Source of the DNA: Pycnococcus provasolii
Lineage: Eukaryota > Chlorophyta > Pseudoscourfieldiophyceae > Pseudoscourfieldiales
DNA length: 64,000 bases
Assembly: GCA_049487715.1 (NCBI GenBank)
Contig: CP150579.1
Coordinates: 372,001 to 436,000, forward strand
Reading direction: 5' to 3'
Shown: piece by piece, positions 29,611 through 39,204 of the stretch
How positions within the stretch are numbered: the first letter of the stretch is position 1
How the letters are laid out: each line of letters opens with the position of its first letter
Made by a program: the position numbers and the translations under genes
The notes under the pieces: model-generated
The model's input: only the letters and a program-made list of their open reading frames with translations
Databases searched by the model: none
Told to the model about the DNA's origin: nothing

Positions 29611-30533
29611 TTTTGATTTATTTATGTACAGTACTGTCTATCGTCTATGTAACACACACAATACAATATATTCGCATACAGTATGTTTACGTACTACAAG
29701 AGAAACATCCCCCTCAGGTGTTGCGAAAGAAAGGTGCACAGACTGACAAAGCATATTGTACTGGCGAGCGTGCTTCGAGTGGAACCACTGAACCCCCGCC
29801 GCCAAGCCGCGAATATAATCCAAGCGTTCTTCTCCCGCTAATCACGATACATAGACTACATAGACTACATACATAAAGGCGAAGAAACAGCCACACCAGG
29901 CCGACTCTACAGGTACAAGTGGCAGGTGGGACACAACTATCGTATGTAGACCTCTACGATAGAGAGAATGAACGTTCTTTCTTTTTTCTAGAAAACGAGA
30001 AAACGAGAAAAAAACCAGGCTGGCTGGCGCTCTTTCCCGCTTAGAATTTTAAGGCTCCTTGCTTTCCTAAATTTCCGAGGTGCCTGAAACTGAAAGTCTG
30101 AAACTGGATGCCGACCATTGGGAGGCCTCGAGTTTCTTCTTCTTCCGAGATTCTACCCGGGCAGCGGGTAGGTGAAGATTTTTCCGAGGGAAACCGGATT
30201 TAAACTTCCCCGGTCGTTAGTGTTAATTAAAAAAAGGCGGGGGGCCCCCCCCGTGCTGTGCTGGCACCCCCATCGTATCTGCCTCCTTCCAGAATCGTGT
30301 TCCCATCAATCAAATCAAAAACGCCATCACTGTCTCCTCCTGTCCGTCACTACTCCGTCCTTGCTCTTATATATGGTGGCCATGCTTAGTCTTCCTGGGA
30401 CCCTGGGTGGTTTGCGCTTGGCTCATGCGCTTTCCTCTCCTCGGCTTTCCCCCCCTGGGGCTGGGGGCGCCATAGGGTTGGCTTGGGGCGGCTTGGATGG
30501 AAGACTTCGAAGATATCACAGGGTTTTCATAAG
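29611..30533. other. intergenic spacer; may contain a transit-peptide exon of the next gene
   Basis: AT-rich to about 30130, then C/G-rich. A TATATATGG near 30368 precedes ATGs that open MVAMLSLPGTLGGLRLAHAL, a plastid-leader-like peptide in another frame than the reductase that follows. I could not find a clean splice joining them. Confidence 0.4.
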
Positions 30534-30576
30534 ATGGAGAAGGCATCTGGGGGACAGCAACGTGCTTGCGTTTGGT

Positions 30577-30607
<31 letters not shown>

Positions 30608-31541
30608 AGAGCCGGCGGAGCACCCGCGCGACGAAACCGGGCTCGACGACTCCGCGCCGCCGCAACCGTCGAGGTCGTTTGGCGTCGTCATCACAGGAAG
30701 CACGAAGGGTATCGGACTCGCGATGGCAAGAACGCACCTCGCGCTAGGGGACCGCGTCGTCATCAACTCAAGGGACGCTGATAGGGTACAGGCGTCCGTC
30801 GCTGAGCTGACGGCGGAGTTTGGAGACGATAACGTCAGCGGCGTTGCGGCTAACGTGTCGCTCGCGCAGGATGCGAAGCTGCTAGCGAAAGAGGCGGCGG
30901 AGTTTCTCGGCGAAATCGACGTGTGGGTCAACAACGCAGGCACGAACGGGTACTACTACGGCTCGCTCCTAGACACCGACACGGACATCATGAGCGAAAT
31001 CATCGAAACGAACCTGCTCGGCTCCATGCTGTGCTGCCGGGAAGCGCTCGCCGTCATGCGCGACCAGGAAGGTGGCGGAGTCGTCTTCAACATGGACGGC
31101 GCCGGGTCGTCGGGCAGCCCCACGCCGCGCTTCGCGGCGTACGGAGCAACCAAGGCTGCCATCCCACAGCTGACGAGCAGCATCTCGGCGGAGCTGAAGA
31201 CGCTCGACATTGCCGACAAGGTGAGCGTTCACACGCTATCTCCAGGCATGGTCACCACGGACCTGCTCATGGCTGGAGCAGACACGAAGGTTTCGAAGTT
31301 CTTCATCAACATCCTAGCGGAGACGCCGGATAAGCCTGCTGGCTTCCTCGTGCCACGCGTACGAAGCCTCGCGGCGGAAGCTCAGGAGGGTGCACGCGGT
31401 ATGCAGCGAAAGCCTCAGAAGAGCGTCTACATCAAATTTTTGACGGACGTCAAGGCGTACAGCGCGATGATGAGGCGCGTGCTGTTGGGCGAGAACAAGG
31501 ACAGGTATGTGCCGGAGGACAGCTACCTCCCCTTCTTGTGA
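30534..31541 (+). CDS. NOL: chlorophyll(ide) b reductase, NOL/NYC1 type short-chain dehydrogenase
   Basis: From ATG 30534 the product is 335 residues. After a poly-Ser stretch encoded by a TCG run, a Rossmann fold begins with VVITGSTKGIGLAMA (about residues 52-66). NNAG and the catalytic Tyr203-x-x-x-Lys207 (YGATK) follow. The blocks GAGSSGSPTPRFAAYGATK, HTLSPGMVTTDLLM and SKFFINILAE are characteristic of NOL/NYC1. These enzymes reduce chlorophyll b to 7-hydroxymethyl chlorophyll a and start antenna breakdown. Mature plant NOL carries a plastid transit peptide; the chosen start gives a weak leader, so an upstream exon near 30370-30480 is possible. The gene is convergent with antenna copy A (161 bp between stops). 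Confidence 0.9.
30582..30608 (+). repeat. (TCG)n coding microsatellite
   Basis: Nine trinucleotide units encoding poly-Ser near the N-terminus of the chlorophyll b reductase. Confidence 0.9.
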
Positions 31542-31702
31542 GTAATGTTTGTTTCTTCTTTCTATGTTTGAATTTCCGTTTCATGTTTCGGTTTCGTAAC
31601 ACACACAAGAAAGCAAGCGCACGCTACCATTTCAAATTCATCCCCATCACCCGAGTGCGCTCGTTTCCCTTCTTGTTATGCGAACTCATAGCGAAAACGA
31701 AT

Positions 31703-32380
31703 TTACGACCACGCGTACGTGGGGCCGAAGGGGTCCGCGACGTGCTCCGCCCAGTTGACGAGCGGTCCCTTGCCCGTCGCCGGGTACTGCACGAGGCAGC
31801 CCGACCAGCCGAGCATGGCGAGGCGAGCGTGCTTGAGCTCCTTCACCTTGAGCTCCTCGAAGATGGAGGGGTCCGCCGCGAGGCCGATGGGGTCGAAGCG
31901 GCCGCCCGGGTACGCGTCGCCGACGGAGAGCTCGTCGAACACGGGGTCAAGCACTCCCGTGCGGTACGCCTCCGCGGATCCGAAGAAGATCACCTCGATC
32001 GCGAGCACGTTGAAGAAGCTCGGGAAGCCGCTGTCCGGGGGGGCGAGCGGGTAGATGGCACCCGGGAACTTGTCGGCGATGGCCGTGCAGTCCGAGGGCG
32101 TGCAGAGCGCTCCCGCCTCGAACCACGGGATACCCGTGCCAACCTCAGACGCCCACGCGCCCGTGAGGCCGAGCATGGCGAAGCGTCCGTGGATGATCTC
32201 GCGCTCCGCGAGCTTGGCATCTCCGTCGTACGCGACGGGGGCCTCCTCTCCGGAGCCGGGGTAGGTGCCCGGCTCGGGGTACCAGCCGTAGTCGCCTCCG
32301 GCGCGCACCTTCATGGAGCGGCGCGAGGACACGGCGGCCTTGGCGGCGGTGGGCTTGAACGTCTTTCCGGCAGCGAGCAT
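31703..32380 (-). CDS. chlorophyll a/b-binding light-harvesting protein, copy A
   Basis: A 225-residue intronless antenna apoprotein. The N-terminus (MLAAGKTFKPTAAKAAVSSR) is a short plastid leader. Helix 1 carries EREIIHGR (Glu61, His64, Arg66). Helix 2 is around residues 121-141 (NVLAIEVIFFGSAEAYR). Helix 3 carries ELKHAR (Glu181, His184, Arg186) and LAMLGWSG. The ExxHxR pairs are the chlorophyll-binding and helix-crossing motifs of the LHC superfamily, and DPIGLAADP is the usual pre-helix-3 motif. It would sit in the thylakoid membrane. It is probably of the prasinophyte Lhcp/Lhca range, but I cannot assign the subgroup. The protein is the same in copies A-F. Synonymous markers: Arg26 CGC, Gly29 GGC, Gly142 GGA. 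The leader before ATG shares TTCACATTCACAACACAACA with copies D and E. Confidence 0.95.
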   Translation of the reverse strand: MLAAGKTFKPTAAKAAVSSRRSMKVRAGGDYGWYPEPGTYPGSGEEAPVAYDGDAKLAEREIIHGRFAMLGLTGAWASEVGTGIPWFEAGALCTPSDCTAIADKFPGAIYPLAPPDSGFPSFFNVLAIEVIFFGSAEAYRTGVLDPVFDELSVGDAYPGGRFDPIGLAADPSIFEELKVKELKHARLAMLGWSGCLVQYPATGKGPLVNWAEHVADPFGPTYAWS

Positions 32381-33403
32381 TGTTGTGTTGTGAATGTGAA
32401 GAATGACAGCGATCGCGGCCGGGGCCCGGGGCATACGTCACCCCCCCTCCCCTGGGGCGTGGTGCACCCCCCACCCACTACCGGGTACGGTTACCACTGG
32501 TGACAAGCGAAGCACGGCTCTGCTGAGAACTCAGATGCGAGACCGACGCACAGGGTGAAATGATTTGGAATCTCGATTTGTGTCGTGTTGCGTTGCTTGA
32601 TTTGGGCAGGTTTTTGACGAAAGCTGGGCTGGGATCCAGAGCGATCAGTCGAGTCGGATTCCGATTCATCCGAGGCATGCAAGGGAAGTAGTTGGTATGT
32701 TAAGTCGGAAATCCACCCTTCAATCTTTCATAGATTTTTTTTAGATCTCTCCTCCGATACTGTACCCGGTAAGGTAACCTTAGTAGTCGAGATTGCCATC
32801 CTGTTTCGTACGGTGTGGTGTGGGTAGGTGGTGGGGGTTAGGGTTACCGGATTCGTAGGGTTAGGGTGAAGTGGGGTGGGGTGGTTACGTGACGTTGCGT
32901 GACGTGACCGCAGTGACGTGACGTGGCTGAGCGCGCCATGCTGCCCATCTCAGCGCGGCATGGATCCACTCGGCGGTATCGGTCAGCGCAATGCCGGCCG
33001 CGGCAGATGGCAATGACGTGGACGCATGTTGGCGCTCGCTGAGACGAGGCGCATTCCCCCGTGTGTGTGCATCCACCACGCGCGCGCGCGCCGAAGTTGG
33101 GCTCGCGTGCGCGGCAGCGGCTCTTGCAGCGGCCACCTTCGCCCATCCCCACGGTGCACGTTCAAAACCACCTTAACAAAATCGTGCACTAAATCAGGTA
33201 CTACAACATAGAAATATTTGCCAGACAGTGAAAGTAATTCACCCCGGCATGCTGGGCAGTCACAATTCAATTCAACCTTCGCAGGTGGGAGTGATGTGTA
33301 ACAAAGGGATGGACTAGCGAGCAGTGCACGTTCGGTTGGTTCAAACTTCGATCAATGACCCGGACGAGTCAGTTACACCGCAAGTTTGGTTCGCAGTGCG
33401 CAT
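32381..33403. other. spacer between antenna copies A and B
   Basis: Includes the copy A promoter side (32381 onward) and a GGGTTAGGGTTACCGGATTC telomere-like block near 32836-32870. There are also dense GTGACGTGACG-type repeats near 32885-32930. No gene seen. Confidence 0.5.
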
Positions 33404-34081
33404 TTACGACCACGCGTACGTGGGGCCGAAGGGGTCCGCGACGTGCTCCGCCCAGTTGACGAGCGGTCCCTTGCCCGTCGCCGGGTACTGCACGAGGCAG
33501 CCCGACCAGCCGAGCATGGCGAGGCGAGCGTGCTTGAGCTCCTTCACCTTGAGCTCCTCGAAGATGGAGGGGTCCGCCGCGAGGCCGATGGGGTCGAAGC
33601 GGCCGCCCGGGTACGCGTCGCCGACGGAGAGCTCGTCGAACACGGGGTCAAGCACGCCCGTGCGGTACGCCTCCGCGGATCCGAAGAAGATCACCTCGAT
33701 CGCGAGCACGTTGAAGAAGCTCGGGAAGCCGCTGTCCGGGGGGGCGAGCGGGTAGATGGCACCCGGGAACTTGTCGGCGATGGCCGTGCAGTCCGAGGGC
33801 GTGCAGAGCGCTCCCGCCTCGAACCACGGGATACCCGTGCCAACCTCAGACGCCCACGCGCCCGTGAGGCCGAGCATGGCGAAGCGTCCGTGGATGATCT
33901 CGCGCTCCGCGAGCTTGGCATCTCCGTCGTACGCGACGGGGGCCTCCTCTCCGGAGCCGGGGTAGGTGCCCGGCTCGGGGTACCAGCCGTAGTCACCTCC
34001 GGCGCGCACCTTCATGGAGCGGCGCGAGGACACGGCGGCCTTGGCGGCGGTGGGCTTGAACGTCTTTCCGGCAGCGAGCAT
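33404..34081 (-). CDS. chlorophyll a/b-binding light-harvesting protein, copy B
   Basis: Encodes the same 225 residues as copy A, on the same strand 1 kb further on. Synonymous markers are Arg26 CGC, Gly29 GGT and Gly142 GGC, a combination that differs from copy A at two of three sites. The sequence 5' of the ATG shares CTCCCATCAACTTCATTCTA and a CACAACACAACA leader with copy C, which is divergently transcribed 808 bp away. The 3' flank is unrelated to the other copies after the first ten or so bases. An open frame extends upstream of the ATG without homology and is ignored. The role is the same: thylakoid light harvesting. Confidence 0.95.
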   Translation of the reverse strand: MLAAGKTFKPTAAKAAVSSRRSMKVRAGGDYGWYPEPGTYPGSGEEAPVAYDGDAKLAEREIIHGRFAMLGLTGAWASEVGTGIPWFEAGALCTPSDCTAIADKFPGAIYPLAPPDSGFPSFFNVLAIEVIFFGSAEAYRTGVLDPVFDELSVGDAYPGGRFDPIGLAADPSIFEELKVKELKHARLAMLGWSGCLVQYPATGKGPLVNWAEHVADPFGPTYAWS

Positions 34082-34889
34082 GTTTGTTGTGTTGTGAGTG
34101 TAGAATGAAGTTGATGGGAGGTGTGTTGGTGTAAGGCGACGGTACGGCGTGCCTTGAGCAAAGCACAGCACGGCTCTGGGATATCGAGAGCTCGAGTTCT
34201 GTAAGTCGGGGCTCGGGGCAGAAAATCCTCGAATAGGGTAAAAGCATGCATGTTGCGTAGAAAATCGGATCGATTTGCTCATGCAACAGTGCAATATGCA
34301 AGGCGACGTGCTTTAGGAAAGATTTTGACGCGAATCCACCGATCCATGTCTTGATCAATCGGCACAGGTGCAAGGCGTTGCGCATCGTCGCAGCAAGGCT
34401 CTCTGAGAATCCGATGCCTCTCCCAGCATGACCTCAAAAGGCTCAAATGCTGATTTTATCAAAATCAATCATAAGAATCATCGTGCCAGTTGGTTCATGA
34501 ACTGGTACAGTAATGCGTTTTTCTTTTTGTTGGTTGTTGTTCGCTACCAACACCAACACCAACCCAACCAACACCAACACCAACACCAACAACCAATACA
34601 TACTGTAAGACAAGACGAAAAAAAAACCAAAAGAAAAAAAAGATAGTGTGTAAAATCTCTAGGGTTCATGGGGATGAAAGTTACATAGCAGCACTGCAGG
34701 ACAGGGGAAAGAGGGTATAAAAATCGAAATCGAAAACGCAATCTTTTCCTGGAAAAATCTTATCTTTTCGATCTTCCATCTTTTGCTCCAAGCACCTTCC
34801 CCCCGCCCTCTCCCCCCGCTCCCACCAGCCCTCCACGAGCGACGTGTCCACCCCTCCCATCAACTTCATTCTACACTCACAACACAACA
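34082..34889. other. divergent promoter region between antenna copies B and C
   Basis: The leaders next to both ATGs match each other in inverted orientation for about 35-40 bp. The centre holds CAACACCAACACCAACC repeats (34548-34600) and an A-rich stretch. Pyrimidine-rich CCCCGCCCTCTCCCCCC lies upstream of copy C. No gene seen. Confidence 0.5.
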
Positions 34890-35567
34890 ATGCTCGCTGC
34901 CGGAAAGACGTTCAAGCCCACCGCCGCCAAGGCTGCCGTGTCCTCGCGCCGCTCCATGAAGGTGCGCGCCGGAGGTGACTACGGCTGGTACCCCGAGCCG
35001 GGCACCTACCCCGGCTCCGGAGAGGAGGCCCCCGTCGCGTACGACGGAGATGCCAAGCTCGCGGAGCGCGAGATCATCCACGGACGCTTCGCCATGCTCG
35101 GCCTCACGGGCGCGTGGGCGTCTGAGGTTGGCACGGGTATCCCGTGGTTCGAGGCGGGAGCGCTCTGCACGCCCTCGGACTGCACGGCCATCGCCGACAA
35201 GTTCCCGGGTGCCATCTACCCGCTCGCCCCCCCGGACAGCGGCTTCCCGAGCTTCTTCAACGTGCTCGCGATCGAGGTGATCTTCTTCGGATCCGCGGAG
35301 GCGTACCGCACGGGAGTGCTTGACCCCGTGTTCGACGAGCTCTCCGTCGGCGACGCGTACCCGGGCGGCCGCTTCGACCCCATCGGCCTCGCGGCGGACC
35401 CCTCCATCTTCGAGGAGCTCAAGGTGAAGGAGCTCAAGCACGCTCGCCTCGCCATGCTCGGCTGGTCGGGCTGCCTCGTGCAGTACCCGGCGACGGGCAA
35501 GGGACCGCTCGTCAACTGGGCGGAGCACGTCGCGGACCCCTTCGGCCCCACGTACGCGTGGTCGTAA
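34890..35567 (+). CDS. chlorophyll a/b-binding light-harvesting protein, copy C
   Basis: Encodes the same 225-residue antenna protein as copy A, on the plus strand. Markers: Arg26 CGC, Gly29 GGT, Gly142 GGA. It also carries a private silent change, GCT for Ala at AAKAAVSS (others GCC). The leader TTCATTCTACACTCACAACA precedes the ATG and is shared with copy B. The bases just after the stop (AATGCACACTC) are shared with copy E, and similarity then ends. The gene is divergent from copy B and has its 3' end toward the small spliced gene at 35669-36183. Confidence 0.95.
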   Translation: MLAAGKTFKPTAAKAAVSSRRSMKVRAGGDYGWYPEPGTYPGSGEEAPVAYDGDAKLAEREIIHGRFAMLGLTGAWASEVGTGIPWFEAGALCTPSDCTAIADKFPGAIYPLAPPDSGFPSFFNVLAIEVIFFGSAEAYRTGVLDPVFDELSVGDAYPGGRFDPIGLAADPSIFEELKVKELKHARLAMLGWSGCLVQYPATGKGPLVNWAEHVADPFGPTYAWS

Positions 35568-35668
35568 ATGCACACTCCTAACCAAAGGAAACTGGGGATA
35601 CCGTTGCTCGCGTGAAGTGTCTCATTGCGTTTTCACGTTAATCCTAGGAATGAAACCTGGAAGGGGCT

Positions 35669-36183
35669 TTATTTTGTTACCTCGTGTAATGGAATGAAAA
35701 CCCTTCGAAAAAATAATAATATATATAACTCAATTAAGGTGAAGTTGACATAAGATTGTGAGAATTGATGCGACGTAGCACACCCACCCTCCATCCAATT
35801 GATGAAGTATATGCACAAATTAGCGGCGAGCGTGTCGTTGTCGAGCGCAGACAACTCGTTGTTTAGGTTATTGATTTCGCGCACGCAATCCACTACGAGG
35901 CTAGCTTTGATCATACAGCCTAAGCTGGATGCCACCAACTGGCCACGCATTCGGTAAAATTGCTTCGTGTATGAAGGAGTCCAGCAAGTCAGAGGTGGAT
36001 TCACGAAGCACCCTTGAGGTTGTCCAATTAGTTCCTGCAAGAAAGAAGGAAAATATATGTAAGTGATTGATGACGATCCTCCTAACCCCACCCAAAGCTT
36101 GAAGAAGAGTAGTGTGTGTAAGTGTGTGTGAGACGTACCGTGTACAGATATTGCCACGCTCGCGACACATTGTCCACGTCCAT
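35669..36183 (-). CDS. small spliced gene of unknown function
   Basis: Exon 1 (36183-36139) encodes MDVDNVSRAWQYLYT. The intron 36138-36035 (104 bp) has a GTACGT donor and a TTTCTTGCAG acceptor and is in phase 0. Exon 2 begins ELIGQPQGCFVNPPLTC and runs to a stop at 35669, giving about 136 residues. The middle is helical and Cys/Asn/Leu-rich (VVDCVREINNLNNELSALDN). The last about 25 residues are hydrophobic and aromatic and may be intron or UTR if another splice follows NWMEGG. I do not recognise the family. It starts about 220 bp from the divergently transcribed aminotransferase gene. The splice is well supported by signal and phase; the function is unknown. Confidence 0.5.
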
Positions 36184-36304
36184 CTCCTGCGCTGTTGCCA
36201 ATCGTGGACGATGACGATGATTTGTCCAAGGTGCGGGTGGTGGGGCTGGCAATGCAGCCGCCGACGGAGACGGAGCATGGCCATTCTCAGCGTTCGTATA
36301 CGGC

Positions 36305-36336
36305 ACCCATAACCCCTAACCCCTAACCCCTAACTA
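36305..36336 (+). repeat. CCCCTAA telomere-like repeat in a divergent promoter
   Basis: Three CCCCTAA units lie between the small spliced gene and the aminotransferase gene, about 70-100 bp before the latter's ATG. This is the opposite orientation to the GGGTTA blocks elsewhere in the window. Confidence 0.85.
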
Positions 36337-36404
36337 ATGAGGCTCTCCCCTTTGTTGTTTTGAGTTGTCCGTCTTTCGCATGTCATCGTGGCCTTTTATA
36401 AATA

Positions 36405-37664
36405 ATGTCCCCTCCGGTGCCGCCGCCGCTTCTTCCTCTCTCGTCGCGTTCACGCCTGTTCCCGACGTCGCGCATACAGCAGCTCTCCCTGCTTGCCACG
36501 CAAAGATCAGCCGTCAACCTCGCGGAGGGATTCCCCGACTTTCCACCACCCGCTCTTTTAACCGCGCTAGCCGCTGATGCACTCACGCAAGATAACGGAC
36601 TCCTGAACCAGTACGGGGAGGATGAGCTCCTGCTAAGCGGTGCCGCACGACTTCACAAACTCGCAGGCGGACCTTCGTACTCGCACGAGAATGGGGAAGT
36701 CGTCGCGACAGTGGGGCAGACGGAGGCGATGGCGCTTGCCATGCTCGCAGTATGCAACGAAGGGGACGCCGTCGTGCTGTTCGAACCAGTATTCGAAACG
36801 TACGCGCCTCTCGTGAGTGCCGCGGGAGGACACGTGCTGAGAGCCGTACTGAGCGAACGCAACGGCTGGCGTGTGACGCGCGAAGTGCTCGACAAGGCGT
36901 TGGCGAGTGCCGAAGGACGCAACGTCTGTGCCATAGTCGTCAACTGCCCAGCTAACCCCACGGGACGCGTGCTGCGTGACGACGAATACCAAGCCATCGC
37001 AGACGTGTGCAAACAGCACGGCATGTGGGCCGTCGTTGACGGCGTGTACGAGCACTTCGTATACTGCGAAAGAAGCACGACGACACCACACCTCGCCAGC
37101 CTGCCAGGCATGCGCGAGCGCACCATCTACACGAGCTCCGCGTCCAAGGTGCTCGGCGCGACGGGCTGGCGCGTAGGCTGGGCATTTGGCCCGCCACACG
37201 TGGTAAGCGTGCTATCGCGCATGCAGGTGAAGGTGACGGATACCGTGCCTCGTCCATTTCAGCACGCCGTTGGGCGCTTCCTGACTGAGCCAGGTGTGCT
37301 GGAGTCGTATCTCGAGGAAATGCGGGCTGCGTACCGCGAAAGACGCGACTTGGTGCTCAGCACGGTGCAGCGTGCGGGCTTTGTCGTGCATGACAGTGCA
37401 CCTGAGGGTGGAATTTTCGTTTACGCGAAGCTCCCTTCCTCGCTCCGTGCATCCATCACGAGCGAGGATCTTTGCACGATGCTGATTGACGATGTGGGTG
37501 TGAGCGCATGTCCTGGAAGCAATTTTGTCTTCTCAGCGAGCGACGCGGATGTGTGTGACGACGGCGTGTATGTGCGCTTTGCCTTCTGCAAAGGAATTCA
37601 GACTTTGCAAATGGCACAACGCAAATTTGATGAGCATGGCAATAAGTTATTACGCTCCATGTAA
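36405..37664 (+). CDS. class I/II PLP-dependent aminotransferase (kynurenine/methionine aminotransferase-like)
   Basis: A 419-residue intronless frame. Fold-type I aminotransferase features occur in order: NLAEGFPDFPPP (substrate-side N-terminal motif of the kynurenine/glutamine transaminase group), NQYGEDELL, VGQTEAMALAMLAV, NCPANPTGRVL, VVDGVYEHFVY and SSASKVLGATGWRVGW. The lysine of the last motif (about residue 248) binds PLP. These motifs are typical of KAT/GTK and of bacterial methionine aminotransferases. They catalyse transamination of aromatic or sulfur amino acids with 2-oxo acids. The N-terminal 30 residues (Pro/Ser/Arg-rich) may be an organelle leader. TTTTATAAATA ends only a few bases before this ATG, so transcription may start very close to translation, or the leader may be shorter than usual. 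Confidence 0.92.
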   Translation: MSPPVPPPLLPLSSRSRLFPTSRIQQLSLLATQRSAVNLAEGFPDFPPPALLTALAADALTQDNGLLNQYGEDELLLSGAARLHKLAGGPSYSHENGEVVATVGQTEAMALAMLAVCNEGDAVVLFEPVFETYAPLVSAAGGHVLRAVLSERNGWRVTREVLDKALASAEGRNVCAIVVNCPANPTGRVLRDDEYQAIADVCKQHGMWAVVDGVYEHFVYCERSTTTPHLASLPGMRERTIYTSSASKVLGATGWRVGWAFGPPHVVSVLSRMQVKVTDTVPRPFQHAVGRFLTEPGVLESYLEEMRAAYRERRDLVLSTVQRAGFVVHDSAPEGGIFVYAKLPSSLRASITSEDLCTMLIDDVGVSACPGSNFVFSASDADVCDDGVYVRFAFCKGIQTLQMAQRKFDEHGNKLLRSM

Positions 37665-37878
37665 CAACCATAATTGCAACCAGTTTGTGACTTTGGACTT
37701 GGCAAATTCACCCATCTAAGGCGGAGCGGGCGTAAGAACTATTACTTACAGGTGTTGTGTGACAAGCAGAGTGTACGGAAGGGAGTGCGAGGGCAAACAA
37801 AAACAGAATTTATTTTTAGCACAAACGGGTTTTTAGTCGTTACTCATTAGTTACTAGGCTAACAAGAACACCAACCGC

Positions 37879-38556
37879 TTACGACCACGCGTACGTGGGG
37901 CCGAAGGGGTCCGCGACGTGCTCCGCCCAGTTGACGAGCGGTCCCTTGCCCGTCGCCGGGTACTGCACGAGGCAGCCCGACCAGCCGAGCATGGCGAGGC
38001 GAGCGTGCTTGAGCTCCTTCACCTTGAGCTCCTCGAAGATGGAGGGGTCCGCCGCGAGGCCGATGGGGTCGAAGCGGCCGCCCGGGTACGCGTCGCCGAC
38101 GGAGAGCTCGTCGAACACGGGGTCAAGCACTCCCGTGCGGTACGCCTCCGCGGATCCGAAGAAGATCACCTCGATCGCGAGCACGTTGAAGAAGCTCGGG
38201 AAGCCGCTGTCCGGGGGGGCGAGCGGGTAGATGGCACCCGGGAACTTGTCGGCGATGGCCGTGCAGTCCGAGGGCGTGCAGAGCGCTCCCGCCTCGAACC
38301 ACGGGATACCCGTGCCAACCTCAGACGCCCACGCGCCCGTGAGGCCGAGCATGGCGAAGCGTCCGTGGATGATCTCGCGCTCCGCGAGCTTGGCATCTCC
38401 GTCGTACGCGACGGGGGCCTCCTCTCCGGAGCCGGGGTAGGTGCCCGGCTCGGGGTACCAGCCGTAGTCGCCTCCGGCGCGCACCTTCATGGAGCGGCGC
38501 GAGGACACGGCGGCCTTGGCGGCGGTGGGCTTGAACGTCTTTCCGGCAGCGAGCAT
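37879..38556 (-). CDS. chlorophyll a/b-binding light-harvesting protein, copy D
   Basis: The same 225-residue antenna protein again, minus strand. Its markers (Arg26 CGC, Gly29 GGC, Gly142 GGA) match copy A. Upstream of the ATG about 90 bp, read on the minus strand, match copy E: a pyrimidine-rich block with CCCCTTCCCCTCCCC and CTCTTTTCCTTTCATTCTTC, then the CACATTCACAACACAACA leader. D and E are therefore an inverted pair sharing coding sequence and proximal promoter. Immediately 3' of the stop the sequence is unlike other copies. The aminotransferase gene ends 214 bp away and is convergent with it. Confidence 0.95.
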   Translation of the reverse strand: MLAAGKTFKPTAAKAAVSSRRSMKVRAGGDYGWYPEPGTYPGSGEEAPVAYDGDAKLAEREIIHGRFAMLGLTGAWASEVGTGIPWFEAGALCTPSDCTAIADKFPGAIYPLAPPDSGFPSFFNVLAIEVIFFGSAEAYRTGVLDPVFDELSVGDAYPGGRFDPIGLAADPSIFEELKVKELKHARLAMLGWSGCLVQYPATGKGPLVNWAEHVADPFGPTYAWS

Positions 38557-39204
38557 TGTTGTGTTGTGAATGTGAAGAATGAAAGGAAAAGAGGGGGGGA
38601 GGGGAAGGGGAACGGGTGCACGGGGGGGGGGAGGGGGGGCGCGCAGCACAGCACAGGGAAAAAGGGAAAAGACACCAAAAGGACGAAAAGAAACCGGGGG
38701 GAGAATCTCCGGGGGTGAAAAAGATAACATGAAAGATTGCGTCTGGGATCTCTGCATGGGAAAAATCCCTTGAAAGGGGGATGAGATATTTCATGCTGCG
38801 CTCTTCTCACCCTCCGTTTTCGTAAAATGATCCTAGATATGATTTCCTCCATTCGTACACCGATGCTCTGGCCCTTGTGTTGTGGTCGTGTTGTAACCCC
38901 ATAACATAAAATTCACCTTCAAGGACAGAGATCTGATCTTTAGGATCAAAGGTGGAAGCAAATCAGTAGGGCAGTCCCTTGCCTGCTGGGAACGTAGGTT
39001 GGTTTATCACGTGTGGGATTCGCATGATGCATGCTTTTTTATCGCACGGAAATCTTTCGTCGAGCCTTGGAGCACGAAATCTTTTGCATCCCGTAGATTT
39101 GCACAGCACGCCGGCTGTGCTGCGCCCCCCTCCCCGCACAGACCGCCCTCCCCCCCCTTCCCCTCCCCTCTTTTCCTTTCATTCTTCACATTCACAACAC
39201 AACA
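38557..39204. promoter_or_regulatory. bidirectional promoter region between antenna copies D and E
   Basis: A 648-bp divergent intergenic region. Its two ends are inverted copies of each other for about 90 bp: pyrimidine tract plus TTCACATTCACAACACAACA leader on the coding strand. The G-run (GGGGGGGGG near 38623-38638) is the complement of the pyrimidine tract of copy D. The middle 400 bp is unique. Shared proximal sequence suggests shared regulation, probably by light, but no factor site is known. Confidence 0.5.

Noticed and set aside
33386-34108. Long open frames antisense to the antenna genes (about 240 codons, repeated at each copy)
   Set aside because: They are the complement of high-GC coding DNA, rich in Arg, Glu and Val, and recur only because the antenna genes are copied. 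The sense strand has the LHC motifs.
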